Origin: Rhizophagus irregularis
Lineage: Eukaryota; Glomeromycota; Glomeromycetes; Glomerales; Glomeraceae
Direction: 5' to 3'
Length of the DNA: 64,000 nucleotides
NCBI RefSeq assembly: GCF_026210795.1
Contig: NC_089452.1
Coordinates: forward strand, 806,001-870,000
The position numbers and the translations under genes were made by a program. This document shows, piece by piece, positions 35,336 through 46,049 of this stretch. The notes beneath the pieces were generated by a model, which was given only the letters and a program-made list of their open reading frames with translations, ran no database searches and was not told where the DNA came from. Position 1 is the stretch's first letter. The number at the start of each line of letters is the position of its first letter.

Positions 35336-35545
35336 TTTTTTGTACGTGGCTGTACATACAGATATATAAGGAAATCTCAAATGAAAATATATTTTTTTTA
35401 AAAATGAATAATCTGTTTATTTTTAAATTATTTATTTATCCTTAAACTATAATATCAAACATAAAAGAAATTATACATAGTAGTCTTGTATTAAAATACT
35501 GAGATCAGCATCATTGGAAAAATCCTTATTAAGAAATGTTGGTTT

Positions 35546-35976
35546 TGTTACAAAGATCGTTGGTCACGTGGCGGTAATAGGAAGCACACGGATTTCTAAT
35601 TGTCCGACGACCGAGTCGACCGACGTTTCTGTAACTTATATTTAATATAACTTATTAATATATAACTTATATCAAATTTAGATAATTATAAATATCGCCA
35701 GTAATAAGAACGAATTGGATTTAGGATTAGTTTGATAATTCGATGGTTCCTTAGACATATTGCAGATCGCCGGCTGTGGCAGCAATATTGGTTTTCGTTT
35801 TATTACTGTCGTATATTCTTCTTATTATATTTATTCTATCGTTTATTTCATTATTTATTACATTGTTATTTATTTCTATTTTATAAATCTTATCATTAAT
35901 AAATAAAGCATACATTTTTTTTAAAAGTTATATTTACTGTTACTATCACGTGACTAAACCGAAAGTGGTGGTAACA
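35546..35976. mobile_element. candidate solo LTR, 431 bp
   Basis: It begins TGTTAC and ends GTAACA (TG…CA with 6-bp inverted ends). GTTT stands directly outside both ends, a possible 4-bp target duplication. A polyadenylation-like AATAAA lies at about 35899. GTCACGTG-like motifs occur near both ends. No internal retrotransposon domain follows, so it would be a solo LTR. A second LTR-like stretch with TATAAATAG (about 37071) and AATAAAG (about 37207) lies at roughly 36750-37260 but lacks convincing ends. Confidence 0.4.
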
Positions 35977-37967
35977 GTTTCATACTTATTATAAACAATT
36001 GATTAATAAAAATGTAGTAAATATAGAAATTAAGATATGAATACTATGTGTTACATGCCCACAATTTCTAAAGGTAAATGATATTCAAAATTTAAAATTT
36101 TTTCGGTATTATCCGAATCATTATAAAATTCTGTAATCATTTAGTTTCAAATTTTATTTTATTTATTTTTTTTAATTTCAATATGGAATCTACATATTAA
36201 TAAAAAAAGGATAAATAAAAAATTTTCACTTTATATAAAAAGATTCTATATAAACTGTACTCATTAAAGATCACGAAAATTTTATCTTGCTTTAATATAA
36301 AAAATATTTTACTATAGTTTAATTTATTAAACAAAAAATGATAAAGATACATAAAATTAAAGAAAATAAATTGAATTATTTTAATACTGAACAATAAATT
36401 ATAATAAGATAATTTAAAATAATTTAATTAATACAATGGTATTTAGTGTAAAATTAAGCTGTATGTGATAAATCATTATAGGATAATAACTTTGTCAAGA
36501 TAATGACCAAAATTTGGATTGTCGGGAGTGAGCTTTCGAGATTATCGGATGAACGATCTTCGGGATTTTGATTGGATACCGAAACAAAGTAAGCTAATTG
36601 AAAAAAATATTAGATTTTATGTAAGTAATAATTTTTTATCTTTTTATCCGGTACCACGTCAAAAATCGTGTAAAAATCGCAAATTTTCCAAATCACGTGA
36701 TACCTTATAAATCACTTAGGGATTATAATGTAAAATTTTAATAATTGAATAATTGTGCAACGTTACAAATTACGTCCGAGATGACGTTAAACTAGGGAAC
36801 ATGTGATTTACTAGATAATCTATAATTAGATTTGAAAAAGGGAATTAGGATCGGGGACTTTATATTTTAAGAAGGAGACTTGAAGATCTAAAAAGAGAGA
36901 TTTCGTAGAGTTCATAATTTTTGATATTTGTTATATTTTTTAACATGAAATATGGTTCTGAGAAAAAGGTTCGTTAGGTTCGTTAAGAGCAAAAATTGTG
37001 AAAATGAAAATTTGAAAATTTGAAAATGGAAAAATCCAAAAAGTGTTTCTTGGAGAGTATTTTTAGATCATTATAAATAGCCAAGGATTCCGATTTAGTA
37101 AAAAGGAGAGATTTTTAAAACATTAATTTTATTTTTATTTATTTTTAGATATCGATATATTTAGTTAAGATGAACCAAGCATATTATTGTATTTATTTAT
37201 ATTATTAATAAAGTATTATTTTGTTAAGACGGTGGTGGCAACGTGAATTATCACGGGCGTTAGTCTTACACTCTTACAGGATTTACAGTTTATCATGCCG
37301 ATTGCCGAATGACTGTTACTAATTATCAAACACGAATCTTGAAAATTTTCAGTTTTTATCTTCGTATCTCACTTTGCAAGGCAGTACTTATTATTTATAA
37401 TTAGAAATTCAATATAAATAACTAACGATAATAATATAGAATTTAAATTGACATAATACATAATTTCTGTATTAATAGAAAAAATTATTTTATTATTTAT
37501 TTTAAGATTAAACAATTTCCGATTTTTAGAATAAATTATCTAGTACCACGTTAAAGCAATAATGTTTTGTTTAGATCTTATGTATTTCAAATTCTATTTT
37601 ATATACAGTGCCTAGAATAATGAAATATCTGCGATGATGGAAAAAAGTTAGTTATTATAATAATTAAATACTTATAAAATTAATATAGTTATAGTATATA
37701 GTAAATTGAAAATACATTTATATACTAACAAATATTATAAAATTATAATAGCATTCCAAAAATATATTGGTTCATCAAGGTAGTACCATCAAATTGACTG
37801 ACCTTGGATTATCAAAGAGGTTTAAATGATAGACATTATTCAAAATTATTGGGAATTATTTCCTATGTAAACCCAAAAAAAATAATTGATCTAAAATATG
37901 TTAAATGGATAGAGTGATGTCTATAGTATTGGCGTATTGATACCCGATGATCCATGGATAATCCGCA
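35977..37967. other. intergenic with possible coding scrap and LTR-like sequence
   Basis: At 36519-36620 (plus) a short frame reads VSFRDYRMNDLRDFDWIPKQ and looks like an exon scrap ending at a GTAAGT donor (about 36619). 36750-37260 has promoter-like (TATAAATAG) and poly(A)-like signals. A Tc1/mariner-like end (TACAGTGCCTAGAATAATG) is at 37604, without a partner. Nothing else is supported. Confidence 0.3.
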
Positions 37968-37975
37968 CCTCTAAT

Positions 37976-38188
37976 TAGTGTTTCGATCCGGATAAAACCT
38001 CAAATATTTTAACGTGGGATTATGATTAAAAAGGTTACAAATTTCGGCTTTGAATGGACTATAATTTCGGCCAGAATTAAAATAATATTATTCCATAAAT
38101 TTTTATTAATTTTGGTGGTCCCATCCTAAATTAACCGAGCCGGTATCCGGATAAAAACCGGATAAAACCGCTACGGATCGAGACTCTA
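37976..38188. mobile_element. hAT MITE of a second family, 213 bp
   Basis: It starts TAGTGTTTCGATCCGG and ends CGGATCGAGACTCTA. These pair as terminal inverted repeats with two mismatches. CCTCTAAT stands directly on both sides (37968-37975 and 38189-38196), an 8-bp target duplication. CCGGATAAAACC motifs occur near both ends. There is no coding capacity. It is unrelated in sequence to the TAGTGCTCC family. Confidence 0.75.
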
Positions 38189-38506
38189 CCTCTAATTCAT
38201 TCATGTATCAAATGTCCGGTGCTGAAGTAGAAGCTGGTGAAAACCTACAAAAATAAAGTAAAGAAACGTTAGAAACGTTTCGTTGAAAAAATAAAAATAA
38301 AAAACATTTCGAAGTATACCTTCGAAACGTTGAGTTCCGTCCATCCAAAGACGTTCCATTAGTTAACAGCACTTTTATAGTGAGAAGTGAGAACGTAGCA
38401 TTTAGTATTTATTTGATATATGAAATTACAAAGGTCCTACTAGAGAAATCCCATTCCTGCTTACGTTAAGCTCTATACAAGCAAATATATACTTTTTTTT
38501 GGAATT

Positions 38507-39059
38507 TTGGGATGGAAACCAACTTTTCGTTCAACATGTGATCAATTGAAAGAAATTATATCTTCAATTGACGAAATTAACGAAAGTGATTTGTATAATA
38601 TTGTACATGAATCACGGTCAAATATTGACGAAAATTCTAATGCTTCTACTATTGGTTTAAATAATATTATTACAAATAAAGTATGGAATATCTTGAAGCG
38701 TACCATTATTAGCAAATTACTAATAAATAGTTGTTCAATATATCGCTTTCATTCATTTTGACATAATTAATCGTATTTACGATTAGTATTTTTACAATGC
38801 CTGGTTAATGGGTAACATAATAACATTAACAGAATTTTATTATTTCATAATTCACATTTTTTACTTGGCATCTAAAAATATTTTAATCCATCAAAATAAA
38901 TTCAGGGAATTAACGAGTTATAATACTTCTATTACTATTCTTAATGGTGAAAAGAACAACCTATTCCAAATACAAACCGTAAATTCTTTACGAACTTTTA
39001 GTATAGTTGATTCTATTGATTCTGAAAACAACATAAACGTATTAAATAATTTTAAATAA
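38507..39059 (+). pseudogene. remnant of an unrecognised gene, two coding-like blocks
   Basis: Block 1 (38510-38680) reads GWKPTFRSTCDQLKEIIS and continues with an Asp/Glu/Asn/Ser-rich, clearly coding-like stretch. Block 2 (about 38870-39057) reads SKNILIHQNKFRELTSYNTS onward to INVLNNFK and a TAA. They are separated by AT-rich sequence without a clean intron and are in different frames. Neither has a convincing start. They may be two exons of one decayed gene. Confidence 0.3.
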
Positions 39060-40369
39060 AAAATCAAAAAGAAATCATAATTTTTGAATGAATTTCTTTA
39101 GTCATTGAATCAGGAAGTACTGGAGAAACGAGGTATTGATCATTAATAATGGTACTGGGTTATCTTGAAGATATTGTTGAGTAATTCCTTCTACTAGTGA
39201 AAACATAATTTATCGATTTAATAATTTAATACACTCTAATAACAAAATCTAGTCGTATATTTTATAAACACTAATAATTACCTAACAAGGAAAGGTTTCT
39301 CTTTAACTTCCATACTTGGGTACCCATTTCCTCGATAACTAATCCTATAGCTATAATGGGTATTGCTACTAATTATATGGGATCCAAACGCGATGTATAA
39401 AATCACGTGATACCGGCGATGATGCCGGTGATAAATAGCAAAATTATAATAAAAAAAAAACTATTAAAAAATTCTACTTAATTATTAATATTATAAAAAA
39501 AAGAAACAAAATAATGTATTCTTAAAAGATTTAGGTAGATAGATTTTGTATAATCATAAAAATCTTGAAATCTGATTTTTCAGCCCGTTCCCATATTCAA
39601 AATTTACATTTTTAAAAAAAGAATGAAATATTATAGCTAGTGGCAATTGCTAAACGTGGTAAAATGGGTTATATGTTATATTCACTGGCTATATTTTCGC
39701 CTCTAGTTCCATTGATTCTGGCTGGTGAACCGGGTTCGATTGATCAACATCTGGAATTTTTTGATTTGTAATCATTTGTAATCATCCGGTCCCATGTCTT
39801 CTGCCGTTTACATGGAATCTGAGCTAATTCCACATCGGACCTGGGGCGAAAATCAGTATAGCCATATTCACTTTGATACTAATTTAAGTAAATTAACATT
39901 AAAAAATAGCAAATGATATAATATCAAAGGCGCACAAAAAGTGTTTATTGTTAAAACCAGTCGTTATTGACGAATGTGAAAATGTTTCCTTAAATTGACT
40001 GAGTAACATTAAAGTTTAAAATATTTTCATCGATTCTCAGCCATCTAATAAATATTAAATATAATTTTAGAACTCCATCAATGAAAAACAATTTTATACT
40101 CACTAATTATTAAAGGCAACAAAGATAGTGTTTTATTTAATGCATAATTTCTAAAAGTTGTTCTTTTTTTAGTTAGTATGTGTAAAAATTTTTCATTTAA
40201 TGATTTCATTAAACACTATTTTAGGTTTACGCTACAATCAGAACATTTTGTACTACATAAAAATGCACCACGCACGTGTATGACTGCGCATCAAAGTGCA
40301 CACAAAAATAGACTTTATACTATTTTTTATTAACTTTATTTTAACTTTGCAAAATTATAATTTGCTTCG
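39060..40369. other. intergenic, no gene recognised
   Basis: Contains short GC-richer patches (39700-39860) that might be transposon remnants, but no frame or repeat partner was found within the window. Confidence 0.35.
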
Positions 40370-41279
40370 GAACCTTTCTTTCACTCAATTTTCTTTAAAT
40401 TAATGAAGTGAAGACGCGGGGACGATCATCATTTCCACAAATTTTAGGAAAAATGATAAAACAAAAAACGGAAGAGTTATGTTAGAGTAAATTTTTGAAC
40501 CAGACAAATGTTACCAACTGTTTATTTACTCTTTTACGGACGTTTAGAGTCGATTTTCGCACTAGGTTGATAAGAAAAAAGCTTCTTCTGAGAAAGTCTG
40601 TCACAACTGTCAAACAGCTTCAAATTTGAAGACTCTCGCTAACAATAGTACTGTTGGTTCACGGAAGTGATGACAGAGTTCATACCTCCACTTTGGTCTT
40701 GTCGGCAAGTGGGTTTTTCTTCTCTTCAATCTTTCGGTCTTGGGCGACGCAGTACAAATTTTGAGGTGGGACTATCAAAAAGGAAATTTATGAAATCTCG
40801 GGAAACCAATTAAATTGTATGGAAATCGCATCATTGGATCGTCGGCTAGTCGTGCATAACAATAGTCCCAAATATATTTTTGTCGTGAGGACTAATACAG
40901 GACGTACGTGGTGTCTGAGTGCCTTGAGGGGTAAGAGTATTGGGTATCTGGCAGCTAGCGGGAGTTTCATTGTTTAGTGGTTGTTTATGTTGTTTCTTTT
41001 TGTTTGTTTTTTTTCTCTTTTGTGACGATCTATTATAGATTTAGTTCTAGATTTTGATGCGATGTTTGGTTTAATGTTGTTTATTTCTTTATTAGCTAGG
41101 AATACTTTATACCTCATTTTATTATACGGAGATTTTGGTATGGGAGAGATTAGGTTAAATTAGTTTAATTTGACTTGATTTCAAGTATTTCTGTATGTTA
41201 ATGTAATTTGTTCTTTTACAATTGTTAATAAAGAAATACGTTTATCAAAATAAAAATAAAATAAAAATAAAGTTATCTA
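40370..41279 (+). mobile_element. candidate 3' end of a LINE-like retroposon
   Basis: A GC-richer segment (40370-40980) without open frames passes into T-rich sequence. It ends with AATAAAGAAATACGTTTATC and then an (AAAATA)n-type tail at about 41245-41279. A low-complexity A-rich tail after a polyadenylation-like signal is characteristic of 5'-truncated non-LTR retrotransposons. No reverse transcriptase sequence is present and the left boundary is unknown. Confidence 0.35.
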
Positions 41280-41824
41280 TAATAAGTTCTTACTAAAAAT
41301 GGATGGGGAAATAAATAATGAAGAAATTGATAATGAAGATTAAATAAAATCATATGTTAATTTTGTTATTATTGTTAAAACATAATGCAACTTTGTGTAA
41401 TACATATTAATTATCACGCACTACTCAATCATGTGCATCATGCAGTGCGTATGGCATCACGTGCATGAAACCACCCAAAAATGCGAATTTTTTTTGCCCA
41501 TCACTAAATTTGGTTGTAAATGAATTTTAACTAGCACAAATTAGTCTAGTCATAAAAAAGAACAATATTAATAAACACAATGAAACGCTGATTACTTGTA
41601 ACACAATCAAATTAGATCTGCTGATCTTCTCATGATTATTGTTTGAAAGACAGTTGTTTCTTTCCTTAAAAAGGGGTCAAAGAAACAAAATGATTAGGTT
41701 TTATTATCCACCATTTTAAGTTTAAGTTTACTGATTTTTTTTTCTTCCAATAATAAACAAATTAGATAAAGTATTTTTGATTGAATGTCCTAGATAAAAA
41801 AAAAATTTTTTTTTTTAATCCTAT

Positions 41825-41835
41825 TTTACTATAAA
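41825..41835 (+). promoter_or_regulatory. TATA-like box of the HMG-box-like gene
   Basis: ACTATAAAAGGG at about 41828 lies some 50 bases upstream of the ATG at 41881. Confidence 0.4.
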
Positions 41836-41880
41836 AGGGTTTAAATTTCAAAATTTTTTTTTTGTGTGGGAAAAATCAAT

Positions 41881-42732
41881 ATGCCCAAAAAAAAGCAAAA
41901 AAGCAGAAATAAATTAAGAACGGAGGAAAGAGAAATAGAACGCAGAGAAAATTATTCAATATCTGAAATAGTAGAAATAGTATTCGAACTGGAAGACAAA
42001 ATCAAAAATATGGATAATAAATCAAGAACGGAGGAAAGAAAAATAGAACGCAAAAAAGATTATTCAATATCTGAACTAGAAGAAAAATTATCCGAACTGA
42101 AAGTCAAAGTCAAAAATATTGAACATAAGGGTAGAAGGGGTAAAAATAAGGATAGAAATAAGGGTAAAAAAAGAGCAAAGAATGAATTTTCAGAAGAAGA
42201 CAAAAAAATCATTGATAATTTAAATGAAAAAAAAGTCGCCCATGATATACAAACACTCTTAGACCTTCATAAAAAACTGTATAGTAAAGAGGGAAAAGAG
42301 GTGAAACAAGGAAAGAATGGCTTTTTCATTTATCAGCGACTTGTCAAAAAGGTAGTAAAAGAATTTATTGAAAAAAGCGAAAACGAAAAAAAAATTAGCC
42401 TTAAGGAAAATGTTCTCACTCATTATTCTGGAAAACTGTGGAACGAACTCAGTAATGAAGATAAGGCTGAGTTTTCCAGTCTTATGGACAGACCTAAAAA
42501 AGGAGAAACAGTGTTTGTCGCCAGGTACAGTGCTCCTGAATGTATTGTTATCAATAGTGATAGTGAAGATGATGTAAAGCAAAAAACTGGTAATTTAAAG
42601 CCTATTATAAAACTCCCCTTCCCTTCGATTTGTACTCAAATGCCACCATACCAAATAGTTACAAACAAAACTAGTAAATATAAATCTCTTACGGACCAAA
42701 AACAAATATTAGACAAACAAGTACGAATCTAA
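41881..42732 (+). CDS. Lys-rich protein with HMG-box-like domain (MATA_HMG-like)
   Basis: Intronless frame of 283 codons from the ATG at 41881 (an in-frame GTG at 41866 is less likely). Residues 10-80 contain two tandem copies of a ~35-residue unit (RTEEREIERRENYSISE and RTEERKIERKKDYSISE), predicted charged helix or coiled coil. A basic linker GRRGKNKDRNKGKKRAK follows. Residues about 140-210 fit an HMG box: GKNGFFIYQRLVKK, then ISLKENVLTHYSGKLWNELS and EDKAEF, with the aromatic start, the S/H-x-x-G-x-x-W core and the K-x-x-F end. Similar boxes are abundant as MATA-HMG genes in Rhizophagus. It would bind DNA in the nucleus. There is an acidic patch INSDSEDDV near 225. The assignment rests on pattern only. 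Confidence 0.65.
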   Translation: MPKKKQKSRNKLRTEEREIERRENYSISEIVEIVFELEDKIKNMDNKSRTEERKIERKKDYSISELEEKLSELKVKVKNIEHKGRRGKNKDRNKGKKRAKNEFSEEDKKIIDNLNEKKVAHDIQTLLDLHKKLYSKEGKEVKQGKNGFFIYQRLVKKVVKEFIEKSENEKKISLKENVLTHYSGKLWNELSNEDKAEFSSLMDRPKKGETVFVARYSAPECIVINSDSEDDVKQKTGNLKPIIKLPFPSICTQMPPYQIVTNKTSKYKSLTDQKQILDKQVRI

Positions 42733-43131
42733 AAATCCCAATAAAGATAGAAAAAAATTGATCACAAAAAAATTCACAATCCCAATTATTTTTTGCTCAA
42801 TTAGGAAGTTTCGATTTATTTTAGTTCCATCTGGCAAACCTATTTCTTGTTTACTTTTTTTTTTAGAATTTTTTACATATAAATATGTAAGACATTTAAT
42901 ACGAGATTTTTCTACCATCCAAATTTGTTCTTATTTATACTCGTTATTCGTTAACATAAAATTTTCTTTTAATTCGTATTAAAAAATTAAGCTATTTAAA
43001 ATAAGATTTTTTTCCTTATTATGTTTTATTTTATCAAGTAAAAAATTAATTTAAGATTATGAATTTTTAAGTTTTATAAAATATGTACTTATATAAACTT
43101 TAAATTTAACCTATGTGAGGCAAAAACATGA
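42733..43131. other. AT-rich intergenic sequence
   Basis: 3' flank of the HMG-box-like gene. No feature recognised. Confidence 0.4.
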
Positions 43132-43518
43132 AAAAGCGGAGGCCATATCTCAATAATAAACCTTAGTGGTAATAAAATTTTGGTGTGTGAGGGCTGTTAT
43201 GACCCAGCTGACCCTCCAAAAATAATATACATCGGAAAAGATAATACTAACGAACAAAATAAAATCACTTCCTACACTAAAGTCAATGACAGTAATCCTT
43301 CTGAATACATAACAAATGAAAATGATGCTGTATCTCCAGATATTGATTATTACCGCAAAATGTTTGATAAATAAATCAGATTATTTAGCCGCCCAGAAGA
43401 TACTAGAATAATAATCACTGATCGAGGTTCAGCCAAAAGTAAGAATACTGCTATTTATATTCTAGCGCGTATTGCCAGTGACCCTAATTATGAGGGCTCT
43501 TTCCTAATGAGGAATTGA
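43132..43518 (+). pseudogene. unrecognised coding remnant with one in-frame stop
   Basis: A single frame is open from about 43132 to the TGA at 43516-43518, except for a TAA at 43372-43374. Text on both sides is coding-like: before it NKILVCEGCYDPADPPKIIY, after it IRLFSRPEDTRIIITDRG and ILARIASDPNYEGSFLMRN. No ATG lies at the start, so the 5' end is missing or in another exon. The family is not recognised. Confidence 0.4.
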
Positions 43519-44331
43519 AATTTTAATTATAATATTATAAACAACCTTTATAATTAAATAGGATAAATACAGTTATTACAGTTTATCTTACAGCCAAATA
43601 GGATTAGGACCTGTGATGTTAACATATACAATAATTATCGGTTATATTGTGGACTGTGGAGCTTTACGCTTGCTTAAATAATTCACAATCTCGAATTTGT
43701 AAAATTTAAAGAAATCCGCTACAAAAATTTAAAAGAAAAAAAACATTTTTATACGAAATGTCTGAATTTTTTTTTTTTGAGATCAGAGTATCGTATAACT
43801 ATAATGAATATTTATTACTAAAACATTTATTCCACCCATACACATTCTTATTGTTGTCCAGTAATGTTGTCCGGTAATGTTGTCCAGAAATATAGTTGTC
43901 GTCCAGATGCCAAAAGCTGAATAAGCAGATGGGAGGTATTCCACCCCATACACATCTTACCTTTAAAAAGTTTCCTTCTTTTAATTTCGTTAAACTGTTT
44001 CATTCGAAATAATTTCTTATATCATTTTTACATAATGCTCTGAAAGGACGATATTTTTGTTTGAGATTTCTTTTAGGCATTTTTCATTTTTGTTGAAGAT
44101 TTATTTTGTTGAAGATTTATTTTTGAAGATTTATTTTTTCAGTTTGAGTGAATTGAATGTGTCTTTAAATATTAAATGGAAGTTAACATATGACTCATTA
44201 TTATAGTGTTGGAAAGTGACATAAAATGACACAAATGATCTAAATGAAATGTCATATGTCATGGAGAGCAAATATTTGTCATAACTGCGGCATTTTGGTG
44301 TTAGTCATTTACCTTAGATTATATATCCCAT
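43519..44331. other. intergenic with short direct repeats
   Basis: TGTTGTCCAGTAA is repeated three times at 14-base spacing (about 43850-43890), followed by GTTGTCGTCCAG. GTTGAAGATTTATTTT is repeated three times at about 44090-44135. CCCATACACAT occurs on both sides of the first cluster (43836 and 43947). There is no coding evidence. Confidence 0.35.
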
Positions 44332-44799
44332 GTGCCCATCGTAGCATTTGTATTATCAAGAAACCGTTGGCGTTGCAATCACCACGCCAAATACATACTT
44401 AACACAGAAGTTGGACTTCAACCTATACGACTTACCAATAACAGATATGAACAAACCTTATCGGAAGTTGATCGCCCGAGAAGCAACTGTTTAAGTTTGG
44501 AATATATATTACTATCAAACGTTATGATAATAAAAAACAGTAAAAAATGGGAATTTCGAGAACCATACAATTATTTCTTTAAAGAATATAAAACTTTAAA
44601 TTTGATATCGTCAGATCACAAACCCAAATTTCAAGTTGGAACCGTATACCTCGAATCAACAATCATTGATGAAAATGACACTCATACCTCTGGGTCTAAG
44701 AGGACGAGTGATTACCATCTCCCGTCTCTCTCCATGAATAGACCACCTTTCATTAGGACAATAATATCCCTGATAGAACTAGTAACTGGTCATGCCTAA
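44332..44799 (+). CDS. hypothetical protein or 3' exon, up to 155 codons
   Basis: An open frame with coding-like composition that is somewhat richer in GC than neighbouring DNA. It starts without ATG (GTG at 44332), so it may be the last exon of a gene. It contains RWRCNHHAKYILNTEVGLQP, LSEVDRPRSNCLSLEYILLS and KPKFQVGTVYLEST, which look like globular protein. The stop is TAA at 44797. No domain is recognised and no upstream exon was identified. Confidence 0.4.
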   Translation: MPIVAFVLSRNRWRCNHHAKYILNTEVGLQPIRLTNNRYEQTLSEVDRPRSNCLSLEYILLSNVMIIKNSKKWEFREPYNYFFKEYKTLNLISSDHKPKFQVGTVYLESTIIDENDTHTSGSKRTSDYHLPSLSMNRPPFIRTIISLIELVTGHA

Positions 44800-45897
44800 A
44801 TAGTTTGAGGTTTGTTTTTTTAGGCGAAATGGTCTTATTCGTGGATTAGGTTTCAACTTTTAGAATGTTATATTACTTTATTTTAGAGTGATTGCTACAT
44901 GGTGTTGTACCTTCGTTCTGTCATATTAAAAATAAATTTTTTTTCAAAAATCTTTTTTTAAGTTTCGAACAAAACGAAACTTATTTTTTAAAAACTTTTT
45001 TATACATGAAGTTTCGAATTGAAAATGACATGACAATTTGAAATAATAATTAATCTTTAATAAATTGACATTTTACTAATATTACTTTAAAAAATAATTC
45101 TCTTTTTAAAAAAAATAATAATATAAATACTTAATAAATAATTAGGTTCATTAATTTAAATAACATTATTTTTAACAATTTTATTAGTAAAATTTATGGT
45201 TCGGTCGGTGATTCTGATAGAATCGTCCCCAATACTCCCATCCTTAATTATTAGTTGCACGTTTTGTATAAGTGTCATATTATTATTTTAAAAAGTATAA
45301 AAATAATGTCGTAATCATGCAGGAATATTTGATAAAAGTATATTAATTGTATAAAAAAACCATGTCCATAGATGTATACCAGTAATTAGAATAAAATATT
45401 CAATTATTAAATAGTTCACTAAATCAAGTGATTTTCTTCCTCCAATTTGAGCAAGAATAAATTTTAGTGTTAGATTCTCTCGTTTATTGTGAATAAATAT
45501 CCTGATATATAAATACAAATTAGGCAATTAAATATAGTGCTTTACAGACATTATATTATCTTCTTAATATAAAGCTTAATAAAGTATAAAATTAATTCTC
45601 CAACTTTATAATTTATAATTTTGACTACACTTTTATGATTTTATTCAAAAAGGTGTTTGTACAGAGAAATTCCTTTGATAACTAATTTCAAGAATAATAA
45701 ACCTTCAGAGCAGCCAATGTTATGTTTACATAACGATTTTAAAAGTACGGTTCAATTCAAGATCGGATCGGATTGATCGAAAAAAAAGTAACCAATCAGA
45801 TCAAAGGTGCAATTGAGTACAATTTTAATTGATCGGATAGTATTTACGAATATGATTGGCTTTTAAATCCGGTCATAAAATTTACTTTTTTTTTTAA
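44800..45897. other. AT-rich intergenic sequence
   Basis: No gene recognised. At 45745-45880 GATCGGAT/TTGATCGG motifs recur in both orientations, directly upstream of the Harbinger-like start codon. They may be subterminal motifs of that element. Confidence 0.35.
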
Positions 45898-46049
45898 TGA
45901 ATCGCAAAGACAAAATTTGTAGGGCACTATGGTTACAAACCCTTTTAGAAGATGAAGCTGAAGGAGAAGAGGAAAAGGAGGGGATTTCAAGTGAGGAAGA
46001 TGAAAATATTATTATAAAAGCTACTTTATTACAAAGATTAAATACAAAA

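Noticed and set aside
37604-37625. Tc1/mariner-like end TACAGTGCCTAGAATAATG
   Set aside because: Only one end was found. No inverted partner or TA-bounded element could be defined. Similar lone TACAGT motifs at 3949, 27027 and 55929 were set aside for the same reason.
40788-40970. 60-codon minus-strand frame
   Set aside because: It lies in the presumed retroposon 3' region with no coding signature and no ATG context. Probably chance in a GC-richer patch.
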